A DNA stretch of 34,508 nucleotides, taken from positions 1 through 34,508 of the forward strand of contig JAKLFA010000003.1 in the NCBI GenBank assembly GCA_022711395.1, written 5' to 3'. Origin of the DNA: Candidatus Omnitrophota bacterium. Lineage in GTDB: Bacteria; Omnitrophota; Gorgyraeia; Zapsychrales; JANLHA01. Position numbers and translations under genes: made by a program. Below the pieces are notes generated by a model. That model was not told the DNA's origin. It ran no database searches and was given only the letters and a program-made list of their open reading frames with translations. Below, one piece after another: positions 1 to 6,682 of this stretch (the first letter of the stretch is position 1; each line of letters starts with the position of its first letter).

Positions 1-872
1 ATCGGAAGCTGGATGATCCGGTTCGAATAATAGATCGCTGAAATGCCACCTGCCCCTACGATACTCGCTAACGACGCGCAAAAAGTATCGACAAAGATCG
101 TCAACTGATAGACCCCGGCTCCTACCATCCGGGGGATCAAGAGCGTCCAGATCTGCTGAATGCCCGGATGGCGCCAGGAGACCGGCGACTGCAATTTAAA
201 GCCGATCCGGTAAAGCGGCCGCACCTGAACAGCCATCTGCAAAAACCCGCCGACCAGCATCCCCGCCGCGATCCCGTAGACCGGATCTTTCATGCACCAA
301 AAAGAGTAGACAGCACTAACAATGATCGCCAAGTTCAGAAGGCATGGACTAAAAGAGGGAACTGTAAAACGGCGGAACGTAAAAAGAACGGCCATACTGT
401 AAGCTGTTAACCCAATAAACAAAAGATAGGGGAACAGGATCCTGGTCAAAGAAACGGTCAACGCAAGCTTCTCAGGATTTTCCACAAAACCCGGAGCGAT
501 GAGCCGCACGATCAAAGGGGCCAAAAGAACCCCCAAAATGGACAAAGCCGTTAAAACAAAAATCGCCAGGACCAGGACACCGCTGACAAAACGCCAGAAG
601 CGCTCCCGTTCCTCCTTGACCAGATATTCCGAAAAGACCGGAACAACCGCGGAATTGGTCGCCCCTTCCCCCACGAAGTCCCTGAAAAGGTTAGGGATCC
701 GGAAGGCCACAAATAACGCATCCGCTTGGATCCCGGTACCTAAAAACTTAGCTAAAATGATGTCCCGGATAAATCCCAAAACCCTGGAGCTCAGGGTTCC
801 AAATGAAATGATGGACATTGATTTCACCAAAGAACGATGTGAATTCTGCCGTAAAAATTTTTCATTTGACAT
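1..872 (-). CDS. murJ: Lipid II flippase MurJ (MviN), C-terminus cut by the window edge
   Basis: MurJ moves the lipid II peptidoglycan precursor across the inner membrane. The frame starts at ATG 872 (MSNEKFLRQNSHRSL) and runs off the left edge, giving about 290 of the usual ~510 residues. The family N-terminus is plain: SRVLGFIRDIILAKFLG, then ADALFVAFRIPNLFRDF and GEGATNSAVVPVFSEYL, followed by alternating hydrophobic segments and basic loops. An AAAAGG sequence sits about 9 nt upstream of this ATG. The gene is divergent from rpsT, and its start codon lies inside the predicted rpsT promoter. Family assignment is firm; the start is likely, and the missing part is simply outside the window. 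Confidence 0.9.
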   Translation of the reverse strand, partial: MSNEKFLRQNSHRSLVKSMSIISFGTLSSRVLGFIRDIILAKFLGTGIQADALFVAFRIPNLFRDFVGEGATNSAVVPVFSEYLVKEERERFWRFVSGVLVLAIFVLTALSILGVLLAPLIVRLIAPGFVENPEKLALTVSLTRILFPYLLFIGLTAYSMAVLFTFRRFTVPSFSPCLLNLAIIVSAVYSFWCMKDPVYGIAAGMLVGGFLQMAVQVRPLYRIGFKLQSPVSWRHPGIQQIWTLLIPRMVGAGVYQLTIFVDTFCASLASIVGAGGISAIYYSNRIIQLP

Positions 873-894
873 CTTTTATGCCTTTTGATATATT
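866..894 (+). promoter_or_regulatory. Predicted sigma-70 promoter of rpsT
   Basis: TTGACA at 866-871, a 17-nt spacer, then TATATT at 889-894: a near-consensus promoter pointing at rpsT, with transcription expected to start near 901 and a leader of about 25 nt. The -35 box overlaps the start codon of the divergent murJ gene (870-872). Confidence 0.75.
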
Positions 895-925
895 ATTGCC
901 CTTTACCAGGAAAGGGGTGATTGCT

Positions 926-1189
926 GTGCCACAAAGACGATGCGCTATTAAAGAATTGCGAAAAAACCGCAAAAATCATTTACATAATCTTGATATCAAG
1001 ACCGATCTCAAAAAGACGATCAAGTCTTTCCGTACCAGCGTTTCCGCTCAAAAGAAGGATGAGGCGGCTGAACAGCTCAAGGATGTTTATAAAAAGATCG
1101 ATAAAGCGACCAAACGTAATTTACTTCACAAGAACACCGCTGCCCGCCGTAAATCTTCTTACAGCAAATTGCTGAAAAGTCTGAACTGA
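926..1189 (+). CDS. rpsT: 30S ribosomal protein S20
   Basis: S20 binds 16S rRNA in the body of the small subunit and is a primary assembly protein. The product is 87 residues, the normal length, very basic, with the C-terminal family motif LLHKNTAARRKSSYSKLLK. The GTG at 926 is chosen because AGGAAAGG lies about 10 nt upstream and the resulting N-terminus (PQRRCAIKELRKNRKNHLHN) matches the family. Longer in-frame starts would translate through the promoter. It has its own promoter and a strong terminator 85 nt downstream, so it looks monocistronic. Its TGA abuts the stop codon of the convergent holA gene with no gap. Confidence 0.93.
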   Translation: MPQRRCAIKELRKNRKNHLHNLDIKTDLKKTIKSFRTSVSAQKKDEAAEQLKDVYKKIDKATKRNLLHKNTAARRKSSYSKLLKSLN

Positions 1190-1840
1190 TCATTTCATCA
1201 ATAACGATAATTGGGTGACTAACACCTCAAGAGCATGGTCCGCTGACAAGCGGCTGCGCTTTAAACATAGATCGGCCTCCTGCAAATGCAGGAGGCCTTT
1301 TTTAAATTTTTCAGCATGGAGGCGCAGTCTTGCCTTATGCCCCCAAAACCAAACCAACCCACCCATCAACTGTAACGGATATTCACCCGCCTCCAGCAAT
1401 GATCTCAAGACTTTTAAAGCCGCAGCCGGCTGCCCGGATGAAATATAACGTGTGACTGAAAAAATCGTATCACGCTCTCCGGAGGCCGCGCCACTGATCG
1501 AAACATACTTCAGAATCTTTCTGACAAAAGGGTCCCCCTCCTGCCACTGTTCCGAATCAAGGACAAGGATCACGGCCGTTTGTTCTAAGGCAAAAAATTC
1601 ACAAATGATTTCCTTGTGCGGGGCTCCAAGCTTTTCCGCCTGGTGGATCACAACGATCCTTTGAGAGGCCACAGCTGGCAGGGCCATAAGGTTTTTTTTT
1701 AATTCGTCAGCGCCCAGCTTATGGCCATAAAGGGCATCGTAATCAAAATCCCACGCTTCTTTAGGAAGAATCTTGGATTTTAACGACTGAATGGTCTGGG
1801 TTTTGGATTTATGATCCTGCCCCAAAAGCAGAACATGCAT
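1190..1840 (-). CDS. holA: DNA polymerase III delta subunit (HolA-like), short
   Basis: Delta opens the beta sliding clamp within the clamp loader. The ATG at 1840 (MHVLLLGQDHKSKTQTIQ) lies 7 nt after the lptE stop and gives 216 residues, well under the ~330-345 usual for HolA. Visible parts fit the AAA+-like N-terminal domain (DYDALYGHKLGADELKKNLMA, then RIVVIHQAEKL and AVILVLDSEQW) and the helical collar (QLMGGLVWFWGHKARLR, SADHALEVLVTQLSLL). Context supports the call: lptE-holA is the enterobacterial order and holA-rpsT the Bacillus order. A longer frame to 1963 overlaps lptE by over 100 nt and lacks family sequence. The 3' end contains the rpsT terminator on the opposite strand. Confidence 0.75.
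   Translation of the reverse strand: MHVLLLGQDHKSKTQTIQSLKSKILPKEAWDFDYDALYGHKLGADELKKNLMALPAVASQRIVVIHQAEKLGAPHKEIICEFFALEQTAVILVLDSEQWQEGDPFVRKILKYVSISGAASGERDTIFSVTRYISSGQPAAALKVLRSLLEAGEYPLQLMGGLVWFWGHKARLRLHAEKFKKGLLHLQEADLCLKRSRLSADHALEVLVTQLSLLMK
1274..1303 (+). terminator. Rho-independent terminator of rpsT, inside holA
   Basis: Left arm GGCCTCCTGCA (1274-1284) pairs perfectly with 1287-1297 and is followed by TTTTTT (1298-1303) and more A/T. The U tract exists only in the plus-strand direction, so it serves rpsT (stop at 1189). The same bases encode holA residues KKGLLHLQEA on the minus strand. Confidence 0.88.
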
Positions 1841-1847
1841 AACAGCA

Positions 1848-2396
1848 TTACCAATTTTCAATGGTTTTCTCAACAATGCGACGGGCGAGATCTTCTGTCG
1901 CTTGACCGATCGCCGTATCTTCAGAAACGGCCCGCGGCCCTTGAAGAAAATAATCCTTCTCACCGATAAAACGGTTTGACGTCCATAATGGCTCGCCCGT
2001 GGTGGTATCGGTCATGGTCAATTTCATGACCAGCTGAAGCCGGTATTCCTGAACATCATCCTCATCGGTATAGCGCAGCGCGTAGCGGTTATATTCAACC
2101 AGTTCTCCACTTAAGATCAGATCGGCATCTTCTTTATTGGCGCTCACTTTTAAATTCCCATCAAACTGAAAACGGTTGATTACCGCCGTGCGAATATCAA
2201 CCTCTAAAAGCGGGATATAGGTCGTCTGCACCCGGGAAGCCGTTTCAAAATCAATATTATTCTTAAAATGTTCGACATAGATCGTTTGCAAATCGGATGA
2301 CAAAGCGGACGTTGTCGTATACCCGCATCCGGCAAGCCAAACACCGGTCATCCCCAGACAGGCGAATAGAACCGCAACAAAGACCCATTTTTTCAT
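1848..2396 (-). CDS. lptE: LPS-assembly lipoprotein LptE-like
   Basis: LptE plugs the LptD barrel and helps deliver lipopolysaccharide to the outer membrane surface. The 182-residue product has a signal peptide ending in LAGC (Cys24), followed directly by GYTTTS as in the family's CGY start. After that come a beta-strand rich domain with the typical IYVEHFKN strand, a VDIRTAVINRF segment and ADLILSGELVEYNRYALRY. The ATG overlaps the bamD stop by 4 nt (ATGA), and holA follows 7 nt downstream, so the three are likely co-translated. Sequence identity to model LptE is low in general, so the call rests on lipobox, strand pattern and the lptE-holA neighbourhood. Confidence 0.8.
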   Translation of the reverse strand: MKKWVFVAVLFACLGMTGVWLAGCGYTTTSALSSDLQTIYVEHFKNNIDFETASRVQTTYIPLLEVDIRTAVINRFQFDGNLKVSANKEDADLILSGELVEYNRYALRYTDEDDVQEYRLQLVMKLTMTDTTTGEPLWTSNRFIGEKDYFLQGPRAVSEDTAIGQATEDLARRIVEKTIENW

Positions 2397-3343
2397 TTCT
2401 GGACCTCCAGGCGTTGGAGCTTTTCAAGGGCCTTCTGGGCCCAAACCGTATTTTTGTAATTCTCGATGATCGCGGAATAATAGATCTTGGCTGAATCATA
2501 TTTTTTCTGCTTCTCATAAAATTCGGCAATAATAAAACTATTCTCCGCTTCCTTGTCGCGTAAAGTCTGAATGTGCTTTTTGGCATCCTGGGACAATTCC
2601 GCGTCCGGATATTCTTCGATGAGCCCTTTGAATTCCTCAATAGCAGATTCCGTGATCTTTTGGTCATAACCGGCAGCCGCTGAACGTTCCGAATCCGCCA
2701 ACGCGATCTGATATCGGGCGGCCTTTGCCCATTCGCTCATCGGATAATCATTGACCGTTTTTTCAAACGCGTCACGGGCCTCCTGCAGAAGCCCTTCTTC
2801 TTTCAGAAATAATCCGATCTTATATTGAGACGGAGCGGCGTATTCACCATAAGGCTGGTTCTTGATGACCGTTTCAAAAACCTCTACCGCATCAACCTTG
2901 CTCGCACCGATCTTATTCAAAAGGCCCTCTTTCTCCCTTTTGGCCTTATTATCTAACGCCTTTGTGCCGATCTCATATTGACGCTTGACGATCTCCGGCG
3001 CTCGATCACTAAAAGGATATTTTTTTATGACATCCTGATAGCTTTTGAACGCCTTGCCGAGCTCTCCCGTTTTTTCCTGAAATTCTCCGATATAAAATCT
3101 CGCGTCCGCCGCCTCCCGCGCCTTAGGATAGTATTTGATGAGCTTTTCCATTTCCTGAATGGCCTTTGCGTAATCCTCCGCTTTAGCGCACTCCAGCCCA
3201 AATTCCAGTTGCTGTTGCGGCGTCTCTTTGACGGAATACTTCGGGTTCACCCATTTTCCGCTCTCAGGCGTCCAAACCCAGAACGCGTTAGCCGGTGCCG
3301 CAGCGCAACATATCAAGAAAAGCACGCACACCAATCTTTTCAT
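2393..3343 (-). CDS. bamD: Outer membrane assembly factor BamD-like TPR protein
   Basis: BamD is the tetratricopeptide component of the machine that inserts beta-barrels in the outer membrane. The 316-residue product has an N-terminal signal sequence and then five or so TPR-like helical pairs, for example AKAIQEMEKLIKYYPKAREA with ADARFYIGEF, KAFKSYQDVIKKYPFS, and DSAKIYYSAIIENYKN near the C-terminus. It is longer than E. coli BamD (about 245). The signal peptide ends AAAPANA-FW and shows no clear lipobox; Cys12-Cys13 are the only cysteines near it and do not fit the motif. AAGGAG lies 5-6 nt before the ATG. It overlaps lptE by 4 nt. It could also be a YbgF/CpoB-like TPR protein. Confidence 0.75.
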   Translation of the reverse strand: MKRLVCVLFLICCAAAPANAFWVWTPESGKWVNPKYSVKETPQQQLEFGLECAKAEDYAKAIQEMEKLIKYYPKAREAADARFYIGEFQEKTGELGKAFKSYQDVIKKYPFSDRAPEIVKRQYEIGTKALDNKAKREKEGLLNKIGASKVDAVEVFETVIKNQPYGEYAAPSQYKIGLFLKEEGLLQEARDAFEKTVNDYPMSEWAKAARYQIALADSERSAAAGYDQKITESAIEEFKGLIEEYPDAELSQDAKKHIQTLRDKEAENSFIIAEFYEKQKKYDSAKIYYSAIIENYKNTVWAQKALEKLQRLEVQK

Positions 3344-3353
3344 AATTGCTCCT

Positions 3354-3374
3354 TATAATATTAGTAATATTATA
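3354..3374. repeat. Perfect A/T palindrome between comEC and bamD
   Basis: Two 10-nt arms (3354-3363 and 3365-3374) flank a single G at 3364. Each end reads TATAAT on one strand, so the minus-strand copy at 3374-3369 could be the -10 box of a bamD promoter. No good -35 lies 17 nt upstream. It sits just before the bamD ribosome binding site. Confidence 0.45.
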
Positions 3375-3389
3375 GAGTGTGCAGTCAAT

Positions 3390-4994
3390 TTAACACAGCC
3401 CTTTTTCTTTGTCAATTACGCCCCTCCCCCGAAATGCTCGCAATAGCAACCAGATCAGCCATAACGCACTATAGTATACACACATCCCCTTTAAAGAGAC
3501 ACCGGAAATTTTAAAAAATGTGTGCGGCACTTGGCTAGCCAAGGACGCCACCCAGACCATAAAACGAAGCACGGCCTGAAGCACGGCTGCCACTGCCCAA
3601 GCGGAAGATGAGGATGCCAATCCAGCGGCCAAAAGAAAGATCCCCAGCCCAAGTACAACCCCCACCAAAGGAACAATGATAATATTAGCGAACAATGCTG
3701 ACAACGAAATGTATTCAAAATAATACATAATGGCCCCTGTCACCCCCATCCATGCCGAAAACGAAACGATCCATGAATGCCAAACAGACTCCGCAAAAGA
3801 ATCCCTTCTAAAAAAACGCATCCCGCTTGCCCGGCGTTCAAGAAGCGGGAAAAAAAGAAGAATACTTAATACCGCCAGAAAAGACAGCTGAAAGCCGATA
3901 TCAAAAATACATAATGGGTCCATGATCATCAAGACTAGTCCTGCCAAACCTAAAGCATTAAGCCCACTGCCTTTACGTTCGAACACGAATGAACCAAGCA
4001 TGGACGCGGCCATCACGACCGCCCGAATAACAGACGGCCGGTTTCCGATCATGACCGCATAAGCAAAAATAAAGATACCGGTCAGCAGCGAACGCATCTT
4101 TAAGCCAACCGGGAAAAAGCTCAAGAGAACAAAAATGATCCCGATGACCATGCCGACATGCAGCCCGCTGATAGCCAAAATATGCGCCGTTCCCGTCTTT
4201 TCAAACACGGCCTGAACTTGCGAGGAAAGGCGGCTGCGCTCACCCAAAAGAAGAGCACCCATAAAATAGCTTTCTTCCGCTGAAAGGTATCGCTCAAAAA
4301 TGCCGAGTAGCTTCCGCCGAAAATCCTGCAGCCGGAAATAAATATCTTCGGCCGGCCGGGACAAAACCCACACAGGATTTTTACGGCCGATGCTTAAAAC
4401 ACAATGAATGCTCTTACGCTTCAAATACTCTCGGTAGGATGTCCTTGCGTTAAGGGAAAATTCAAAGGGAGCGTGGATCTTCCCGCTCAAAACGACCCGG
4501 CTCCCCCGCCGCACGTCCAATGGAGCGTACATGCGGACCAAAATTTTTCCGGAAACTTTGCGGCAAGCCGTTTCGTCTGAGAGGGACTCAAGGCCTAAAA
4601 TAAAACGCTGAAGTTTCGCTCTCGAACCGGCGTCCCGGGGTTGATCCAGGACCACGCCAGAAACTTCAATCACCTTTCCCTTAAGGTGCGCGGAGCGATG
4701 GGTTATATGGTCCGCCGGTTGAATCCCCCGGACCTGCACGTAAAAAATCCCGGCCAATAAACAAAAAGCAACCAGCGCCGCATCAGTTAAGACCTCACTT
4801 TTATTCCGCAAAACGAACACCGCCAAGGCTGCTAGGCATAACAACACCATCCAAAGCGGAACACCCCGCTGATATCCCAAAACGATCCCCGCCATAAACA
4901 CGACGCCAATGACCAGACATGGATATTTACTGGGACGCCTTTCGGATATAAAGCCGCGGCCTAAGGTTTTCAAACATTTGATCACTGATCCCAT
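3390..4994 (-). CDS. comEC: ComEC/Rec2-family DNA uptake channel, without the C-terminal hydrolase domain
   Basis: ComEC is the inner-membrane channel that passes single-stranded DNA during transformation. From ATG 4994 the product is 534 residues. It has two early membrane segments, then an OB-like soluble region (KGKVIEVSGVVLDQP and SGKILVRMYAPLDVRRGSRV). The polytopic Competence domain follows, with the hallmark HILAISGLHVGM, then IGNRPSVIRAVVMA and DIGFQLSFLAVLSIL. The protein ends soon after the last membrane helix, so the metallo-beta-lactamase-like domain of longer ComEC proteins is absent. The frame is open further upstream (a GTG at 5057), and the true start is unsure. Any start overlaps comEA (4994 gives 68 nt), which points to translational coupling. 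Confidence 0.85.
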   Translation of the reverse strand: MGSVIKCLKTLGRGFISERRPSKYPCLVIGVVFMAGIVLGYQRGVPLWMVLLCLAALAVFVLRNKSEVLTDAALVAFCLLAGIFYVQVRGIQPADHITHRSAHLKGKVIEVSGVVLDQPRDAGSRAKLQRFILGLESLSDETACRKVSGKILVRMYAPLDVRRGSRVVLSGKIHAPFEFSLNARTSYREYLKRKSIHCVLSIGRKNPVWVLSRPAEDIYFRLQDFRRKLLGIFERYLSAEESYFMGALLLGERSRLSSQVQAVFEKTGTAHILAISGLHVGMVIGIIFVLLSFFPVGLKMRSLLTGIFIFAYAVMIGNRPSVIRAVVMAASMLGSFVFERKGSGLNALGLAGLVLMIMDPLCIFDIGFQLSFLAVLSILLFFPLLERRASGMRFFRRDSFAESVWHSWIVSFSAWMGVTGAIMYYFEYISLSALFANIIIVPLVGVVLGLGIFLLAAGLASSSSAWAVAAVLQAVLRFMVWVASLASQVPHTFFKISGVSLKGMCVYYSALWLIWLLLRAFRGRGVIDKEKGLC

Positions 4995-5277
4995 AGACTT
5001 CTTTAAGCTGATCGACCCTTTTAAATCCGCCGATAAGACGGCGATATTTAACGACACGCTGAGCGATCGTTGGGCCGATCCCGGCAGCCGTTTCCAGTTC
5101 TTCGGCCGTCACAGTGTTCAGCTCGATCTTTGGCAGAAAGGCGTGCAGGTCAAGCACGTATAAAACACGCTCAACCTCAGGCAGAACCCTGCAGGCCATG
5201 ATCAGCAATGATCCGGCGGTCAGGATCCCTCCGCAAAGCAGGATCACGATCCGTTCTTGACGTGTAAAAAAGGTCAT
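4927..5277 (-). CDS. comEA: ComEA-type helix-hairpin-helix DNA-binding protein
   Basis: ComEA binds incoming double-stranded DNA in the periplasm and hands it to ComEC. The 116-residue product has one N-terminal membrane anchor (about residues 12-28). A short linker follows, and then the family domain: IELNTVTAEELETAAGIGPTIAQRVV and GGFKRVDQLKEVYGISDQMFENLRP, i.e. two helix-hairpin-helix motifs with the GIGP turn. The gene precedes and overlaps comEC, the standard order. No convincing ribosome binding site stands before the ATG. Pilus genes for transformation are not in this window. Confidence 0.88.
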   Translation of the reverse strand: MTFFTRQERIVILLCGGILTAGSLLIMACRVLPEVERVLYVLDLHAFLPKIELNTVTAEELETAAGIGPTIAQRVVKYRRLIGGFKRVDQLKEVYGISDQMFENLRPRLYIRKASQ

Positions 5278-5318
5278 CGTTGAAAAAAGGGGTATAAAAG
5301 GATGAGCTAAAAAACAAC

Positions 5319-6632
5319 CTAGGGGTTAACGACTTCGATCACTCGATTAAGCGTGCTGGCGTTTCCGTGATCATCATGCGCCAGGACATAGACCCGGTAC
5401 AATCCGGGTTTTTCCGGAGCGTTTATGAAGGTTTCAGCGCCCCCTGTTCGGACATCCAGCGGAAGTTCGTCGTTAGGGAATTCGACCAATCCTACCTCGT
5501 CACTGGAAGTGGAATAAAAATATTTAAAATGAATAACACCGTCATGTTCCCTTGCCAACTTGGGCATTATAGAAAATTGCTCTCCCGGTCTTAACCCAAC
5601 GGTTTTGCTGAGAACCAGGCTTCGAATGGAAGGAAGCGGATGCTCGCTTTTGATACCCGTGAGCATCTCTTTAACCGCCCAAAAGGACGGCTTTTTGAAC
5701 TGCTTGTAATTAATGTTCCACCATGTGGCACTGACCTGGGTCGTCTCTCCCAAATGAAAAACGAACGCGCCCAGGCAATAGCCTTTCAACATTTCGATCT
5801 CTTTCGTGTAGCGCTTGTAAAAATACACCTGTGATTCATCCGTTGGTTCGACCGGCTTGCCGAAACGGTCCTTGGGCTGGTCCCAGTTACCGGGTGGACC
5901 ATATTCGGTGATCAAATACGGGATATCCAACGAATCAATGATCTTCTCATGGGCGGATTTGATCCCGCCGTAGACGTTCACACCGAGGATATCAAGACTC
6001 GGCACGTATTTCTTAATATACGGCACGGCGGTGGTAAAAGACGTCGCGTAAACAACCGGATGGTCCGGGTCGATCGCGTGAATATCCTGGATCAAACTTT
6101 CCAAAAAGCGCGCAAAGGCGACCCTCTCCGTTTCAGACTCCGTCCAGTAGATCGTTTCATTGCCGATATTCCAGAGGATCACGGCCGGATGGTCTTTAAA
6201 CTCTTTAATATATTTTAACGTCCGCCGTCTGACCTTGGCGCAGTAACTCTTGTCACGATAACTGCCATGATAGCCTTTACGGACCGGATTCAGCCAAACG
6301 CCGGCATCCACATAAAGCCCGTAGGCGTGCGCCGTATCCAAATACTGCCGGTCCCCCTGAACGGTCCCCCAAGTCCGCACGGTATTGGCTCCCAAGTCCA
6401 CCGCCATGCTCAAATAGTCCACCGCTCCGTCACGGCTTTGACGCCGGCCCACACCGGCCCCTTTGATATCAAAACGCTTTCCGTTGACGGTCAAATACCA
6501 GTCGCCTTTCACGCCCTGGATCCGCACGCTATTGGCGACCGCTTTCGGATGAGACGCCGTGGAACAACCGGTCAAGGCCGCTGCCAGGAACATCATGACA
6601 ACAAAATATTTGAATTGGAAATAACGGTTCAT
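5319..6632 (-). CDS. Secreted GH2-like (TIM-barrel) glycoside hydrolase, lipoprotein
   Basis: A 437-residue lipoprotein (lipobox LTGC, Cys23) with the catalytic barrel of clan GH-A, most like the glycoside hydrolase family 2 catalytic domain. GANTVRTWGT starts an early strand. DHPAVILWNIGNE carries the predicted acid/base Glu159, and IPYLITEYGPPG carries the predicted nucleophile Glu243. The full GH2 sugar-binding and sandwich domains are missing at the N-terminus; about 50 residues (SVRIQGVKGDWYLTVNGKRF) precede the barrel. A C-terminal beta-rich domain follows (about 335-437). The barrel parallels that of the large enzyme at 22850-25267 motif by motif, so the two are paralogues. AAGGA lies 11 nt before the ATG. 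It sits between leuS and comEA, where no such gene is expected. Substrate unknown; beta-glycans are plausible. Confidence 0.75.
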   Translation of the reverse strand: MNRYFQFKYFVVMMFLAAALTGCSTASHPKAVANSVRIQGVKGDWYLTVNGKRFDIKGAGVGRRQSRDGAVDYLSMAVDLGANTVRTWGTVQGDRQYLDTAHAYGLYVDAGVWLNPVRKGYHGSYRDKSYCAKVRRRTLKYIKEFKDHPAVILWNIGNETIYWTESETERVAFARFLESLIQDIHAIDPDHPVVYATSFTTAVPYIKKYVPSLDILGVNVYGGIKSAHEKIIDSLDIPYLITEYGPPGNWDQPKDRFGKPVEPTDESQVYFYKRYTKEIEMLKGYCLGAFVFHLGETTQVSATWWNINYKQFKKPSFWAVKEMLTGIKSEHPLPSIRSLVLSKTVGLRPGEQFSIMPKLAREHDGVIHFKYFYSTSSDEVGLVEFPNDELPLDVRTGGAETFINAPEKPGLYRVYVLAHDDHGNASTLNRVIEVVNP

Positions 6633-6653
6633 GCCCAGTATCCTTAAAGGCGT

Positions 6654-6682
6654 GTCATAAATAATTCCAGCGCTCTAGACAA
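6654..6682 (-). promoter_or_regulatory. Possible weak promoter before the GH2-like lipoprotein
   Basis: On the minus strand TTGTCT (6682-6677), a 17-nt spacer and TATGAC (6659-6654) sit at the end of leuS. Each box matches consensus at four of six positions, so this is only a candidate; read-through from leuS could equally express the gene. Confidence 0.3.

Noticed and set aside
1-16. GGTTCGAAT-like sequence resembling a tRNA T-loop at the left edge (and a similar one near 10690 in thiG)
   Set aside because: Both lie in clearly coding murJ and thiG sequence, and no acceptor stem or anticodon arm can be placed around them.
168-888. Open plus-strand frames in the first 900 bases
   Set aside because: They are antisense to murJ, are rich in Arg/Lys/Pro without a family pattern, and lack ribosome binding sites.
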